A stretch of DNA of 64,000 nucleotides from Hymenobacter sp. 15J16-1T3B (GCF_020711235.1 NZ_JAJFAV010000003.1:372001-436000), one strand, 5' to 3'. Positions 51,824-60,576 are shown, counted from the stretch's first letter. Notes: generated by a model from the letters alone, not told the origin. Made by a program: numbers and translations.

Positions 51824-51843
51824 TCATCAGGACGAAGTGCCGC

Positions 51844-52668
51844 TTACAGCAGCCCTTGCAGCTCGCGCAGGCCGCTGCTGTTCACCGTGCGGTTGCGGCA
51901 GTTCAGCTCGGTGGCTTTGGTTTGAATGGCCTGGATGCGGTTGTCCGGGTTGGGGTGGGTGCTCAGGAACTCGGGCGGGCTGGCCTGACCCTGGCTTTGG
52001 GCCTTGATAAAGAAGCCGGCCGCGCCGTCGCAGGCATAGTAGCCCGGGCCGTTCAGGTAGATGACCGAGTACTGGTCGGCTTCGTTTTCGAAGTCGCGGC
52101 TAAACTTCAGGGTGCCCAACCCGGCCAGGCCCGAGGCAATCTGCGAAGCGGTGCTCTCGCTGTTGCCCAGCGCCACGCTCAGCAGCAGCTGAATGCCGTA
52201 CTGGTTTTGCAGCTGGCGCGAGGTGTGGCGGCGGTCGGCGTGGGCAATTTCGTGGCCCAGCACGCCGGCCAGCTGGCTTTCGTCGTCCAGGTACTTGATC
52301 AGGCCGGTAAACACGTATATGTGCCCGCCGGGCGTCGCAAACGCGTTTTGCGTCGAGTCTTCCTTGATGATTTTCACGTCCCAGGCGAAATCATTGCGGT
52401 GCTGGATGTCCGAGGAGTTGAGCACGCGGTTGACCACGCCGTCGAGCAGCTGGTAGGCGCGGGCGTGGGTGCTGCGCTCCAGCAGCTTGCCCTGGGCACG
52501 GTAGGTGGAGTCGGTTTCGGCGGCTACCTGGTCGCCCAGGGCAATGTCGTCTTCGAGGCTGAAGAGAAGCGGGTTGCCTTCTTTGTCGGTGCAGGAAGAA
52601 GCGGCGAAACCCAGCGGCAGCGCCAGCGCGGCCAGCAGGCCAAAGCGGGAAAAAATGCGTTGAAACAT
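51844..52668 (-). CDS. M48 family metalloprotease lipoprotein, 274 aa
   Basis: Second M48 zinc protease in the window. The ATG at 52668 gives a lipoprotein signal (LGFAASSCTDKEGN, lipobox A-S-S-C). The core has FATPGGHIYVFTGLIKYLDD, HEIAHADRRHTSRQ (HExxH) and the third ligand region FENEADQYSVIYLNGPGYYA. STHPNPDNRIQAIQ is the family tail. Lengths and motifs parallel the protein at 42212, but the two share only family-level similarity. It is probably outer-membrane anchored and involved in quality control, as for BepA. Confidence 0.92.
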   Translation of the reverse strand: MFQRIFSRFGLLAALALPLGFAASSCTDKEGNPLLFSLEDDIALGDQVAAETDSTYRAQGKLLERSTHARAYQLLDGVVNRVLNSSDIQHRNDFAWDVKIIKEDSTQNAFATPGGHIYVFTGLIKYLDDESQLAGVLGHEIAHADRRHTSRQLQNQYGIQLLLSVALGNSESTASQIASGLAGLGTLKFSRDFENEADQYSVIYLNGPGYYACDGAAGFFIKAQSQGQASPPEFLSTHPNPDNRIQAIQTKATELNCRNRTVNSSGLRELQGLL

Positions 52669-52952
52669 GCGTGTTGAGTAGAAAGGTCGGGGGTGAAAAC
52701 GGGCGGCTGAGCGGCCCAAAGAAAAAACGGTGCCAAACCCGCTTGGGGCCCGATACGCACGCAAGTAACGTCCGGTTGGGCCCTGCAGGCATATTCCGGG
52801 CCTAGCTCAGCCGTTTCCGGCGTCGTTTTCAGACCGATAATTTTTTGGTCGTTGGCGCGCTGCTGGCCCACGGCGGCCTGCGGGGCAGCCGCCACGGCGG
52901 CCCTTGCGTACACGGCTAAGCCCGGCTCCGGGCCCCTCAGCATTTCCGACCC

Positions 52953-54074
52953 ATGCCTACCGCCACCGGCGCCACCACCCCGCGCCTCAAAGTCCGCAAA
53001 AAGAAGCTGGTGCCCGTCGACGCCGACGCGCACGAGCTCTACAAAGACCCCGCCCGCCAGGCCGAGCTAGCCGGCCTGCGCTACTTCCCCGACACCAAAC
53101 CGGGCTACGCGCGCCAGCTCGGCCGCAACGCCCATTTTCGCTACGTGGATAGCAAAGGCGCGGAAATCACCGACGAAAAAACGCTGGCCCGCATCCACAG
53201 CTTCGTGATTCCGCCGGCCTGGACGGACGTGTGGATTGCCCCGTCGGCCAACGCCCATTTGCAAGTGACGGGCCGCGACGCCAAGGGCCGCAAGCAGTAC
53301 ATCTACCACCCGCTCTGGGACCAGGCCCGCTCGCTGACCAAGTTCAGCCGCCTGCGCGCCTTCGGCGAACAGCTGGCCGAGCTGCGCCAGCGCCTGCAGC
53401 AGGACCTCAAGCGCCCCGGCCTCGACAAGCCGAAAGTGGTGGCCCTGGTGCTGACGTTGATGGACCAGTCGTTTATCCGCGTCGGCAACCGCGAGTACGC
53501 CAAGAAAAACAAGAGCTACGGCCTGACAACCCTGCGCGACCGGCACGTGCAGGTCGATGGGGCCGACGTGCGCTTTGCCTTCGTGGGCAAGAAGGGCGTG
53601 GCCCACGACGTGACCCTGCACGACCGGAAACTGGCCCGCTTGGTGCAGAAATGCAAGGAAATTCCCGGCCAGCACCTCTTTCAGTATTACAACGCCGACG
53701 GGCAGCGCCAGGAGCTGGAGTCGGGCGACGTGAACGATTACCTGCGCGAGGTGACCGGCCTGCCGCTGTCGGCCAAGGACTTCCGCACCTGGGGCGGCAC
53801 CGTGCGCATGGTGCAGTGCCTGGAGCAGGTGCTGCAGGCCGAGCCCGAGTTGCCCAAGGACAAGGTCATCAAGAAGGCCGTCAAAGACGTGGCCAAAGAC
53901 CTCGGCAACACGCCCACGGTGTGCAGCAAATATTACATTCACCCGCAGGTGGTGGAGCTGTTTCAGTCCGACAAGCTCATCGACTACCTGCGCCGCCACG
54001 ACGCCGACCCGGCCGACAACGACCAACTCAGCCCCACCGAGCACCTGGTCTTGGACATGCTCTCGACCGTTTAG
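52953..54074 (+). CDS. DNA topoisomerase IB, 373 aa
   Basis: Type IB (poxvirus-like) topoisomerase that relaxes supercoils by a 3'-phosphotyrosine intermediate. The N-terminal domain has GLRYFPDTKPGYARQLGRNA. The catalytic domain contains QSFIRVGNREYAKKNKSYG (R of RVGN), TLRDRHVQVDG (K/R pair), the His region LPLSAKDFRTWGGT, and CSKYYIHP with the likely nucleophile Tyr328. Length agrees with bacterial members (about 350). Start at ATG 52953. Bacterial copies are patchily distributed and may have been transferred. Confidence 0.93.
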   Translation: MPTATGATTPRLKVRKKKLVPVDADAHELYKDPARQAELAGLRYFPDTKPGYARQLGRNAHFRYVDSKGAEITDEKTLARIHSFVIPPAWTDVWIAPSANAHLQVTGRDAKGRKQYIYHPLWDQARSLTKFSRLRAFGEQLAELRQRLQQDLKRPGLDKPKVVALVLTLMDQSFIRVGNREYAKKNKSYGLTTLRDRHVQVDGADVRFAFVGKKGVAHDVTLHDRKLARLVQKCKEIPGQHLFQYYNADGQRQELESGDVNDYLREVTGLPLSAKDFRTWGGTVRMVQCLEQVLQAEPELPKDKVIKKAVKDVAKDLGNTPTVCSKYYIHPQVVELFQSDKLIDYLRRHDADPADNDQLSPTEHLVLDMLSTV

Positions 54075-54112
54075 ACGGTAGAGCGCGTGCGTTTCAAACC
54101 GCTGAGGGAATC

Positions 54113-54320
54113 GTCATCCTGAGTGCAGCGAAGGACCTGCCTCACACCGCGCACCGCCATTGCCGCCGAAGCGCAGACGCTTAATTAAGCACATACACTA
54201 CCTGAAAAGCGCAGCCACCTCGCCCGGACGATTGAGCGTTGGTGGCTGCGCTGATTCGTTGGTACGGGGCCAGAGGAAGGTCCTTTGTCCTCGCTTGATA
54301 TGCGACATGCTCAGGACGAC
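54113..54320. repeat. REP/MITE-like palindromic element
   Basis: A left arm at 54113-54138 (GTCATCCTGAGTGCAGCGAA then GGACCT) and an inverted right arm at 54278-54320 (AGGTCC ... GCTCAGGACGAC) border about 140 bases. Inside is a second perfect inverted repeat of 12 bp (54208-54219 with 54241-54252, AGCGCAGCCACC). Sequences beginning GTCATCCTGAG-GCAGCGAAGGACC are, from memory, scattered repeats in Hymenobacter genomes. No transposase is present, so it would be non-autonomous. Confidence 0.65.
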
Positions 54321-54343
54321 GTGCTGGTTTGCGCGGCTACCCA

Positions 54344-55930
54344 TCACCGGCCCGAGCCGTCCCGGTCGAAGGCGTGGGTGGCCACGCCGCTTTCGGTTTT
54401 GATTTTCAGCTCGGGCGCGGGCTCCACTTCGTTGTTGCGCTTGGTGTCGTAGAAGCGCGTTTTGCGGCGTAGCCCGGCCACGCGGGAGCTGTCGGCCACG
54501 GAGTCCTCGCCGGGGCCGCCGTAGATGTCGATGCGCGGGGAGCGGCGCACCTGCCCGCGGAGCACGAATTCGTCTTTGCCGCCGAGCCCGTGCAAGAGCA
54601 CCCGCTTGGTTTCGGCGGGGTGGAAGGCGCGGCGGTAGAGCAGGGTTTCGGCTTTGTCGCGGCTGAAGACCGACACCACGGTCAGTGAGTCGCTTTGCCG
54701 CTCCACCACGAAGCGTTCCGGCTCGTCGGTGCCCGGCACCACCACTTCCTCGGCGTGCCGGCGGTAGAATTCGGCGGCGGCGGCCGGCAGCGTGGCCCGG
54801 CGGGCTTTGAGCGCCGCCACCAGGCGCGGCCCTTCCAGCCGGTACACCTCCGGCGGCAGCCGGCGCGCCGCCCGCTCGATGACCTCGTCGGTGAGGGCCT
54901 GCTGCAGCGAGGCGGCGGCGTCCAGGTACTGCGGGCGCGTCAGCTCGTTCAGAGCCCGCGAGTCGATAAAGTGCGCGTTGCGGGTGTAGCCGCCGATGCT
55001 CTGGTACGCGGGCCCAAACGTGCGAAACTTGCGCACGGCCTTGCTCACCAGCCAGGAAATGACCCCGTCGTCGAAGCGGAAGAAGACCTGGTCCCGGTCG
55101 ATGGGAATGGGGCGGTAGAGCGTGCGGGCCTCCTGCTGCACGGCCACCCAATCCCACTGGCCCTCGTGCCGGTCCCAGTCGCCCAGCCAGAGGTCGAGCA
55201 GGCGCGCGCGCAAAAAGGCGGGCTGGTCGAAGCGGTGGCGCCCGTCGCGGTAAATGGCTTCCAGCGCGTCGTCGCTTTCCATCAGGTCCTCGGCCCCGGG
55301 CCCAAACCCGGCGTTGAGGTTGTCCTTGCTTTCGTACTTTTCCTCCAGCAGCACCACTTTGCCCCGAAACCGCTCCGAGGCCTTGTCCAGCCCGGTTTCG
55401 TCGTTGCGAATGTAGAAGGGGCGGGGCTTGGTGTGCAGCACGCCGGCGGCTTGGGCCAAGGGCGGCACCACGAAGGCGCCGTAGGGCGTGCCGGCCGAGG
55501 TGGCGTCGCGCACCACGTTGAGGACGAAGGTGTGGCGCAGCACCTTGGGCAGGGTTTTGTAGGGGTCTTTGTCGAGGCTGCGCAGGGCGTAGGTGCGTCC
55601 GTCGGGGCCGTTGAGCGTCATGCTGGTGGTCTGAAAGCCGCCGCCCATTTTGCCGGGCTGCAGGCCGCCGGGCGCGGCGCGGCGCAAATCGAGTACGGGC
55701 AGGGTGACGGGCTGGGCCCAGGTGGCGCGGTAGTGCTGGCCGAAGAGCAACCGTCCCGGCCAGCCACGACGGTAGTGGCGGCCGGCCGTCACGCGGGCGC
55801 TGTCGGGGCCCACGGCGGCTTGGGCCGCCGCGTCCGGAATGCGGGCGTCGGGCTGAAAGAAGCGCTGGCGGGCGCAGCCGGCCGAAAGCAGGCCGAGCAG
55901 GAGCGCAGCGCCGGAAACACAGCGCGTCAT
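54344..55930 (-). CDS. Lipoprotein with CotH/HipA-like kinase motifs, 528 aa
   Basis: Lipoprotein signal (LLLGLLSAGCARQ). The first part has RHYRRGWPGRLLFGQHYRAT, then PDGRTYALRSLDKDPYK (about 109-125), which looks like the ATP-lysine strand. GDWDRHEGQWDW (250-261) resembles the catalytic loop of CotH/HipA/FAM20-type kinases, and YRPIPIDRDQVFFRFDDG (about 272-289) resembles the metal-binding segment. The last third has a beta-domain: PGTDEPERFVVERQSDSLTV, then VLLHGLGGKDEFVLRGQV. As recalled from related bacteria, this module is the middle of large metallophosphoesterase/BamA-like proteins; here the phosphoesterase and barrel are missing. Start at ATG 55930; the upstream frame runs into the divergent promoter region. 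Paralogue of 56097-57695. Confidence 0.75.
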   Translation of the reverse strand: MTRCVSGAALLLGLLSAGCARQRFFQPDARIPDAAAQAAVGPDSARVTAGRHYRRGWPGRLLFGQHYRATWAQPVTLPVLDLRRAAPGGLQPGKMGGGFQTTSMTLNGPDGRTYALRSLDKDPYKTLPKVLRHTFVLNVVRDATSAGTPYGAFVVPPLAQAAGVLHTKPRPFYIRNDETGLDKASERFRGKVVLLEEKYESKDNLNAGFGPGAEDLMESDDALEAIYRDGRHRFDQPAFLRARLLDLWLGDWDRHEGQWDWVAVQQEARTLYRPIPIDRDQVFFRFDDGVISWLVSKAVRKFRTFGPAYQSIGGYTRNAHFIDSRALNELTRPQYLDAAASLQQALTDEVIERAARRLPPEVYRLEGPRLVAALKARRATLPAAAAEFYRRHAEEVVVPGTDEPERFVVERQSDSLTVVSVFSRDKAETLLYRRAFHPAETKRVLLHGLGGKDEFVLRGQVRRSPRIDIYGGPGEDSVADSSRVAGLRRKTRFYDTKRNNEVEPAPELKIKTESGVATHAFDRDGSGR

Positions 55931-56096
55931 GCGGTCGGAGGGGAGCAGAGGTCTGGCATAGAATTCAGGTGTCCTTACGCAGCCGTGCCGGAAATGGTCG
56001 AACTTATCCGGCGTGGGCAACCGCCCCGGCGGCGCTGCGGTATAAGAGGCAGCTTTTCGGGTCGGGGCCGCCGCTGGCCCCACTACCGTTGCCGCT
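55931..56096. other. Divergent promoter region of the kinase-like pair
   Basis: 166 bases between two paralogous, divergently transcribed genes. Promoters for both must lie here. No strong TTG/TAnnTTTG pair is visible in the GC-rich sequence. Confidence 0.4.
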
Positions 56097-57695
56097 TTGC
56101 TGACCTTGCTACCCACTTCCCGTCTGTTGCTGCTGGCCCTGGGGCTGCCGGCTGCTTCGGCCCGTGCCCAAACGGCCGCCGCCCCGCCCGCCATTTCCGC
56201 CGATTCCATCGTGCACGTGGCCGCCGGCCCGCAGTACCGCCGCGGCTGGCTGCACCAGCTCATGTGGGGCTTTCACTACCGGCGGGAGTGGGCCACGCCC
56301 GTCACGGCGCCGGTATTCAACCTGCGCACGGCCGTGCCCGGCGGACTCAAGCCCGTGAAAGAGGGCGGCAGCTTTCAAACCCACAACCTGCGCTTGGTGG
56401 CCCCCGACGGCCGCCAGTACGTGCTGCGCTCCGTCGACAAAGATGCCACCGCCGCCCTGCCCGAAGACATGCGCAACGGCTGGATCGGGCGGCTGATGAA
56501 GGACCAGACCAGCGTCATTCACCCCTACGGCGCCTACATCGTGCCGCCGCTGGCCCGGGCGGCCGGCGTGTACCACACCAACCCACGCCTGTACTACCTG
56601 CCCGATGACCCCGCCTTGGGCGAGTACCGGGCCGCTTTTGCCAACGCGCTGTACCTGTTCGAGGAGCGGCCCGAGGGCGACCAGCGCATGGTGCGCAGCT
56701 TCGGCGCCTCGGCCCAGGTGGTCAGCTCTAAGCACGCGTTTACCCAACTGGTGGCCTCGCCGCGGGTGCACGTCGACGCCCGCCACTACCTGCGCAGCCG
56801 CCTCTTTGATATGTGGCTGGGCGACTGGAGCCGGCGCGAAGATCAGTGGCGCTGGGCCGCCTTTCCGGGCCCCGACAGCACCACCGTGCTCCGGGCCATT
56901 CCGCGCGACCGGGACCACGCCTTTTTCAAGTTCGACGACGGCGTCATCACGCGACTGGTCAGCTTCGTCAAAACCAATTACCAAACCTTCTCGCGCGACA
57001 TCAAGCTGCACGACGTGGAGGGCCTGAACCGCGCCGCCCGGCCCATGGACAAGTCCCTGCTGGTGTATCTCTCGGAGCAGGATTTTCACCAGGTAGCCGA
57101 TTCGCTGCGCCTTGCCCTCACCGATAAGGTCATTGCCGATGCCCTGCAGGTGTGGCCCAAGGAAGTGTACGCGCTGTCGGGCGAGGAATTTCAGCAGAAG
57201 CTGCAGAGCCGCCGCGAGCAGCTGCCGCGGGTGGCCGAGGAGTTTTACCGCCAGCTGGCCCGGGAGGTCGAAATACCCGGCACCGACGAGCCCGAGCGGT
57301 TCGTGGTGGAAGCTGCCGGCCCCTGGCAGGCCTGGGTGCGGGTGTACGCCCTGCGCCCCGACGGCCGCAACGGCCGCCTCATCGGCCAGCGCCTCTTCGA
57401 CGCGCGCCAGACCGGCACCGTCAGCCTCTACGGTCTCGGCGGCAACGACGAATTTCAGCTCGTGGGCCAGCCCGACCGGCGCCTGCGCATCCACATTTAC
57501 GACGGCCAGGGCCAAGACGTGGTGCAGCAGCTCCAAGTGCCACCGCGCGCCCTCAAAACGCGCGTCACCATCTACGATTCCGGCGACGGTAACCTGCTGA
57601 AAGTCGGCAAAGACCAAGTCGAGACCGAAGCCTACCAGCCCAAAGCCAACGAGTACGACGGCGCCGGCTGGTTGCTGCGGCACCGCCTGTACTGA
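56097..57695 (+). CDS. Exported paralogue of the kinase-like protein, degenerate catalytic loop, 532 aa
   Basis: Signal peptide from TTG 56097 (LLPTSRLLLLALGLPAASA, ending A-R-A-Q). It parallels 54344-55930 along its length: PQYRRGWLHQLMWGFHYRRE, then PDGRQYVLRSVDKDATA (about 104-119), PYGAYIVPPLARAAGVYHTN, and IPRDRDHAFFKFDDG (268-282). The catalytic-loop-like motif is GDWSRREDQWRW (242-253): the D and H of D-R-H are S and R, so if this is a kinase fold, this copy is probably inactive. The C-terminal third also matches (PGTDEPERFVVE, LYGLGGNDEFQLVGQP). Ends before any barrel. Strong terminator follows at 57699-57758. Confidence 0.75.
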   Translation: MLTLLPTSRLLLLALGLPAASARAQTAAAPPAISADSIVHVAAGPQYRRGWLHQLMWGFHYRREWATPVTAPVFNLRTAVPGGLKPVKEGGSFQTHNLRLVAPDGRQYVLRSVDKDATAALPEDMRNGWIGRLMKDQTSVIHPYGAYIVPPLARAAGVYHTNPRLYYLPDDPALGEYRAAFANALYLFEERPEGDQRMVRSFGASAQVVSSKHAFTQLVASPRVHVDARHYLRSRLFDMWLGDWSRREDQWRWAAFPGPDSTTVLRAIPRDRDHAFFKFDDGVITRLVSFVKTNYQTFSRDIKLHDVEGLNRAARPMDKSLLVYLSEQDFHQVADSLRLALTDKVIADALQVWPKEVYALSGEEFQQKLQSRREQLPRVAEEFYRQLAREVEIPGTDEPERFVVEAAGPWQAWVRVYALRPDGRNGRLIGQRLFDARQTGTVSLYGLGGNDEFQLVGQPDRRLRIHIYDGQGQDVVQQLQVPPRALKTRVTIYDSGDGNLLKVGKDQVETEAYQPKANEYDGAGWLLRHRLY

Positions 57696-57698
57696 CAA

Positions 57699-57758
57699 GT
57701 CCGCGGGGCCACCCGAAGCGCCCGACGATGAAGTCGGGCTTCGGGTGGACCCGCGGAC
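57699..57758. terminator. Very long hairpin after the kinase-like paralogue
   Basis: Arms of 26-28 bases (57699-57726 and 57733-57758; begins GTCCGCGGG and ends CCCGCGGAC) with two small bulges and a 6-base loop. It lies between convergent genes and probably terminates the plus-strand gene 4 bases past its stop. Confidence 0.9.
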
Positions 57759-57832
57759 AGCTGGTAACGAAACCTTGGTTGCAACGCGGTCGGCTGCCGC
57801 AGGCGCCGGAAACCCGTAGCCCGGGCGCGGAC

Positions 57833-58594
57833 TTAGTTGCCGTGGATGTGGTCGATGCGAAACATGCCGGCGGCCAGGTTATCCGCGAGCTGCGCCGACG
57901 GCGCGTCGCCCGAGGCCGAGCTCATCTGGGCGAACCGCACCGGCTGGGGGCCGTCGAACAGCTTCAGCACGTTGGCTTTGAGGTGCATTTCGGGGGAGGC
58001 CCCCTCCTTGATGTGCAGTGCCGTGGTGCCCGCCGGCAGCGGCAAGGTGAGCGTGCGAATGTTATTATAGGGGTCCTCGAAGCCGGCAATATCGAAGAAC
58101 AACCCGCCGTTGCCGGGCGCCTTGCTGGAGCTGCCGTTGAGGCGCAGGAAAATGTAGCCCGTTGTCCAGTTCCAGATCATCTGGTGGGCCGGGTCGAGGG
58201 CCCCGGTTTGCGCCCCGGCCGTGTTGCGCGGCGCGTCCACCCCGATGGTAATGCGCAGGGCGGTGTAGTCGCCCGCGGGCACATCTTTGATGGTCAGGTG
58301 CTGGGAGTCGGCTTGGGCCTGGTCGATGAGGTAGTAGCTTTCCGGTTCGGCCCACACCGAGCCGTCGGCGCGCACCAGTTGCACGTTGGTGAGGTAGTAG
58401 CGAAACTCCGTGACCTTAAAATCGTCGCCGGCCGCGGTCGTGTACGCCGTGTTGTACGCCAGCGTGCTGCTGCCCACCACGTTTTCCACGTGCATTTCTA
58501 GCTCGCCGGTTTCTTGCTGGGGCGTGACGTGCTTGTTTTCGCAGGCGGCCAGTAACAACAGGCCGGCGAGGGCAGGGTAGAGGATGGATTTCAT
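57833..58594 (-). CDS. MbnP-family lipoprotein, 253 aa
   Basis: Lipoprotein signal (LAGLLLLAACENKH, lipobox L-A-A-C). The rest is the MbnP-type beta-sandwich: FRYYLTNVQLVRADGSVWAE, then YYLIDQAQADSQHLTIKDVP, ITIGVDAPRNTAGAQTGALD and MIWNWTTGYIFLRLNGSSSK, all characteristic of this family. MbnP proteins act with MbnH in methanobactin-related copper handling in other bacteria; here there is no MbnH or methanobactin gene nearby, so copper binding is a family-level guess. Start at ATG 58594 (a TTG at 58600 adds two residues). Confidence 0.88.
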   Translation of the reverse strand: MKSILYPALAGLLLLAACENKHVTPQQETGELEMHVENVVGSSTLAYNTAYTTAAGDDFKVTEFRYYLTNVQLVRADGSVWAEPESYYLIDQAQADSQHLTIKDVPAGDYTALRITIGVDAPRNTAGAQTGALDPAHQMIWNWTTGYIFLRLNGSSSKAPGNGGLFFDIAGFEDPYNNIRTLTLPLPAGTTALHIKEGASPEMHLKANVLKLFDGPQPVRFAQMSSASGDAPSAQLADNLAAGMFRIDHIHGN

Positions 58595-58673
58595 ACGCAA
58601 GGCGGCGGGTTGAGAGTTGCCGGAACACTACCCCACTCGCAAATCCTCGGCGCCAGGGTTGCCTTGGGTAAGA

Positions 58674-58742
58674 GTGAAATGGGCAAAAGCGAAGTTGCGA
58701 ATGATTGGCCTCCGTTCACAACTTCGCTTTTGCCCATTTCAC
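58674..58742 (-). terminator. 24-bp perfect inverted repeat after the nuclease gene
   Basis: Arms at 58674-58697 and 58719-58742 (GTGAAATGGGCAAAAGCGAA then GTTG, and the complement) with a 21-base loop. It lies 9 bases past the stop of the minus-strand gene at 58751. There is no T-run. The arms are less GC-rich than the surroundings. Confidence 0.75.
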
Positions 58743-58750
58743 CACTTGGC

Positions 58751-60229
58751 TCAGGCAAATACTTTCACCTTGTCCTTGTGCTTGGTGCGCATGTACTGCC
58801 GGATGATCTGTTGCACATCCTTGTTGTCGACCTGCGCCTTGATGACGTCCTTGAACGCCTCCAGGCGCCGCGCCGTGAACGTTTCGTCGATGTAGCCGAA
58901 GCCTAGGTAGCGCCCGTGCTCCACCACCACCACCGACCGCTCGCCCGCCCGGCGCCCCTCGCCGATGATGACGAAGGACTGGTGCTCGTAGGTGATGCTT
59001 TCGATGGCCTCGTCCACGCGCCGGTTGTAGTCGTCCACCGGCTCCAGCCCGATGCAAGCGCCCTTGCAGCGGTGCACTTGGTAGTCGAAGCAGGAAGAGG
59101 TGGTTTTATACAGGTCGCAGAGCTTTTGGCAGAGGTTGTACTTGGCCACCTTGTGGTACAGAAAGCCCTTGGCCTTGAATTGGTTGCCCAGCGCAATGAT
59201 GGGTATTTCCTGGTTGTTGGCGTCGGCGCGGCCGTAGTAGAGGCGCTTGTAGCCATTTTCGTCGACGCGCATGTAGATGCCCGCCGGAAACACCGAGCGG
59301 CGCTGGGCCCGGTTGTAGTGCGGCTTCAGGCGCTTGATTTCCGAGGACTCGTGCAGCAGCGCCACCAGCTCCGAGCCCGTCAGTTCCCAGGTGATGTCGG
59401 CAATGGAATTCTTGAAGTCCAGCGACTTGCGCGACTTGTAGTCCACTGCGAAGTGCTGCTGAATCCGCTTGTAGATGTTGATGCTCTTGCCCACGTAAAT
59501 TACCTCGCCGTGCTCGTCGTGGAAGTAGTACACGCCGGCTTCCTGCGGCAGCGAGGCCACTTTTTCGGGCGTAATCAGCGGGGGCAGCAGGGCGGTTTTG
59601 ATGGCCTGCTGCACGGCGGCAATTTTGCGGGCCGAGGGCTGCTTGGCGGGCCGCTGCCCCATCGGCGCGGCGGCGTCCACGGCCATCAGCTTGGCTGTCG
59701 AATTGGCCTGCTCGTAGCCGGGCGCGTCGGCCTGCTGGCTGATTTTGAGCAGGCGGTCGAACAGAATGGCGGTGGCTTCGGCGTCGCCGGCGGCGCGGTG
59801 GCGGTTGTTGAGCGGAATGCCGATGTTGGCGCAAAGCTTGCCCAGCGAGTAGCTCGGCTGCCCCGGAATCAGGGAGCGGCTCAGGCGCACGGTGCACAGC
59901 GTCTTGCGCGAGTAGGTGTAGCCCAGGTCGGCGAATTCCTTTTTCAGAAAGGAGTAGTCGAAGCGCACGTTGTGGGCCACGAACACGCAGCCCTCGGTCA
60001 TCTGCACCACCTTCTTGGCCACCTCGTGAAAGCGCGGCGCCTCCTTCACCATCTCATCGGTAATGCCGGTGAGCTGCTGGATATAAAAAGGAATGGGCCG
60101 GCCGGGATTGAGCAGGGTTGCGTATGAATCCACCACCTTGTCGCCGTCGTGGATGTAGATGGCAATTTCGGTGATGCGGTCCTGCGTGGGCTGGCCCCCG
60201 GTGGTTTCAAGGTCGATGATGGCGTACAA
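58751..60229 (-). CDS. DnaQ-like exonuclease fused to a GIY-YIG nuclease, 492 aa
   Basis: Two-nuclease fusion. Residues 1-170 are a DEDDh 3'-5' exonuclease: D6 and E8 in IIDLETTG, D91 in VAHNVRFDYSF, and H144 and D149 in HRAAGDAEAT. Residues about 225-305 are a GIY-YIG domain of the UvrC/Cho type: AGVYYFHDEHGEVIYVGKSI, NIYKRIQQHF and ELVALLHESSEIKRLKPHYN. The last 190 residues contain four cysteines, including the segment SCFDYQVHRCKGACIGLEPV, that probably bind metal or stabilise the fold; UvrC has a similar CxxxxxxxxxC segment there. Similar fusions are known in actinobacteria and Bacteroidota. Start at TTG 60229. Likely role in DNA repair. Confidence 0.9.
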   Translation of the reverse strand: MYAIIDLETTGGQPTQDRITEIAIYIHDGDKVVDSYATLLNPGRPIPFYIQQLTGITDEMVKEAPRFHEVAKKVVQMTEGCVFVAHNVRFDYSFLKKEFADLGYTYSRKTLCTVRLSRSLIPGQPSYSLGKLCANIGIPLNNRHRAAGDAEATAILFDRLLKISQQADAPGYEQANSTAKLMAVDAAAPMGQRPAKQPSARKIAAVQQAIKTALLPPLITPEKVASLPQEAGVYYFHDEHGEVIYVGKSINIYKRIQQHFAVDYKSRKSLDFKNSIADITWELTGSELVALLHESSEIKRLKPHYNRAQRRSVFPAGIYMRVDENGYKRLYYGRADANNQEIPIIALGNQFKAKGFLYHKVAKYNLCQKLCDLYKTTSSCFDYQVHRCKGACIGLEPVDDYNRRVDEAIESITYEHQSFVIIGEGRRAGERSVVVVEHGRYLGFGYIDETFTARRLEAFKDVIKAQVDNKDVQQIIRQYMRTKHKDKVKVFA

Positions 60230-60374
60230 ATCGGCAGCAGCTAAAGCGTCCAGTGACGGCTGATAACAAATTTAGCAAGCGAAAAGGTGCCGCTTTGGTT
60301 TTTAGCAGGGGAGGAGCCGTTTGCGCGGCGGTGCATCGGTTGCTGTTGGCAGTATCTGCACACGGCAACATTAG

Positions 60375-60576
60375 TAGTCCTTGCGAGCGAAGCGCGGCAA
60401 AGCTTCCTCCAGCAGCACCAACGATACAATACCTATCAACCGAAAACGGCCCCGCCCGAAACCCCGCTTCTGCAGGTCCCGGTGGGGCCGTTTTGTTCTG
60501 GGAACATTTCGGTTTCTGCTAGTGGTAGCGTCGTGCCGCGTGAGAAAAGATTGCCGCGCGTTGCTCGCAAGGACTA
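60375..60576. repeat. REP/MITE-like element with 26-base inverted termini
   Basis: The left arm (60375-60400, TAGTCCTTGCGAGCGAAGCG then CGGCAA) and the right arm (60551-60576) are inverted copies with 24 of 26 positions matching. They flank about 150 bases containing an 11-bp hairpin. The arm resembles the widespread repeat GTCATTGCGAGCG-AGCGCGGCAA of Bacteroidota genomes (recalled, not searched). No transposase is present. Confidence 0.75.
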
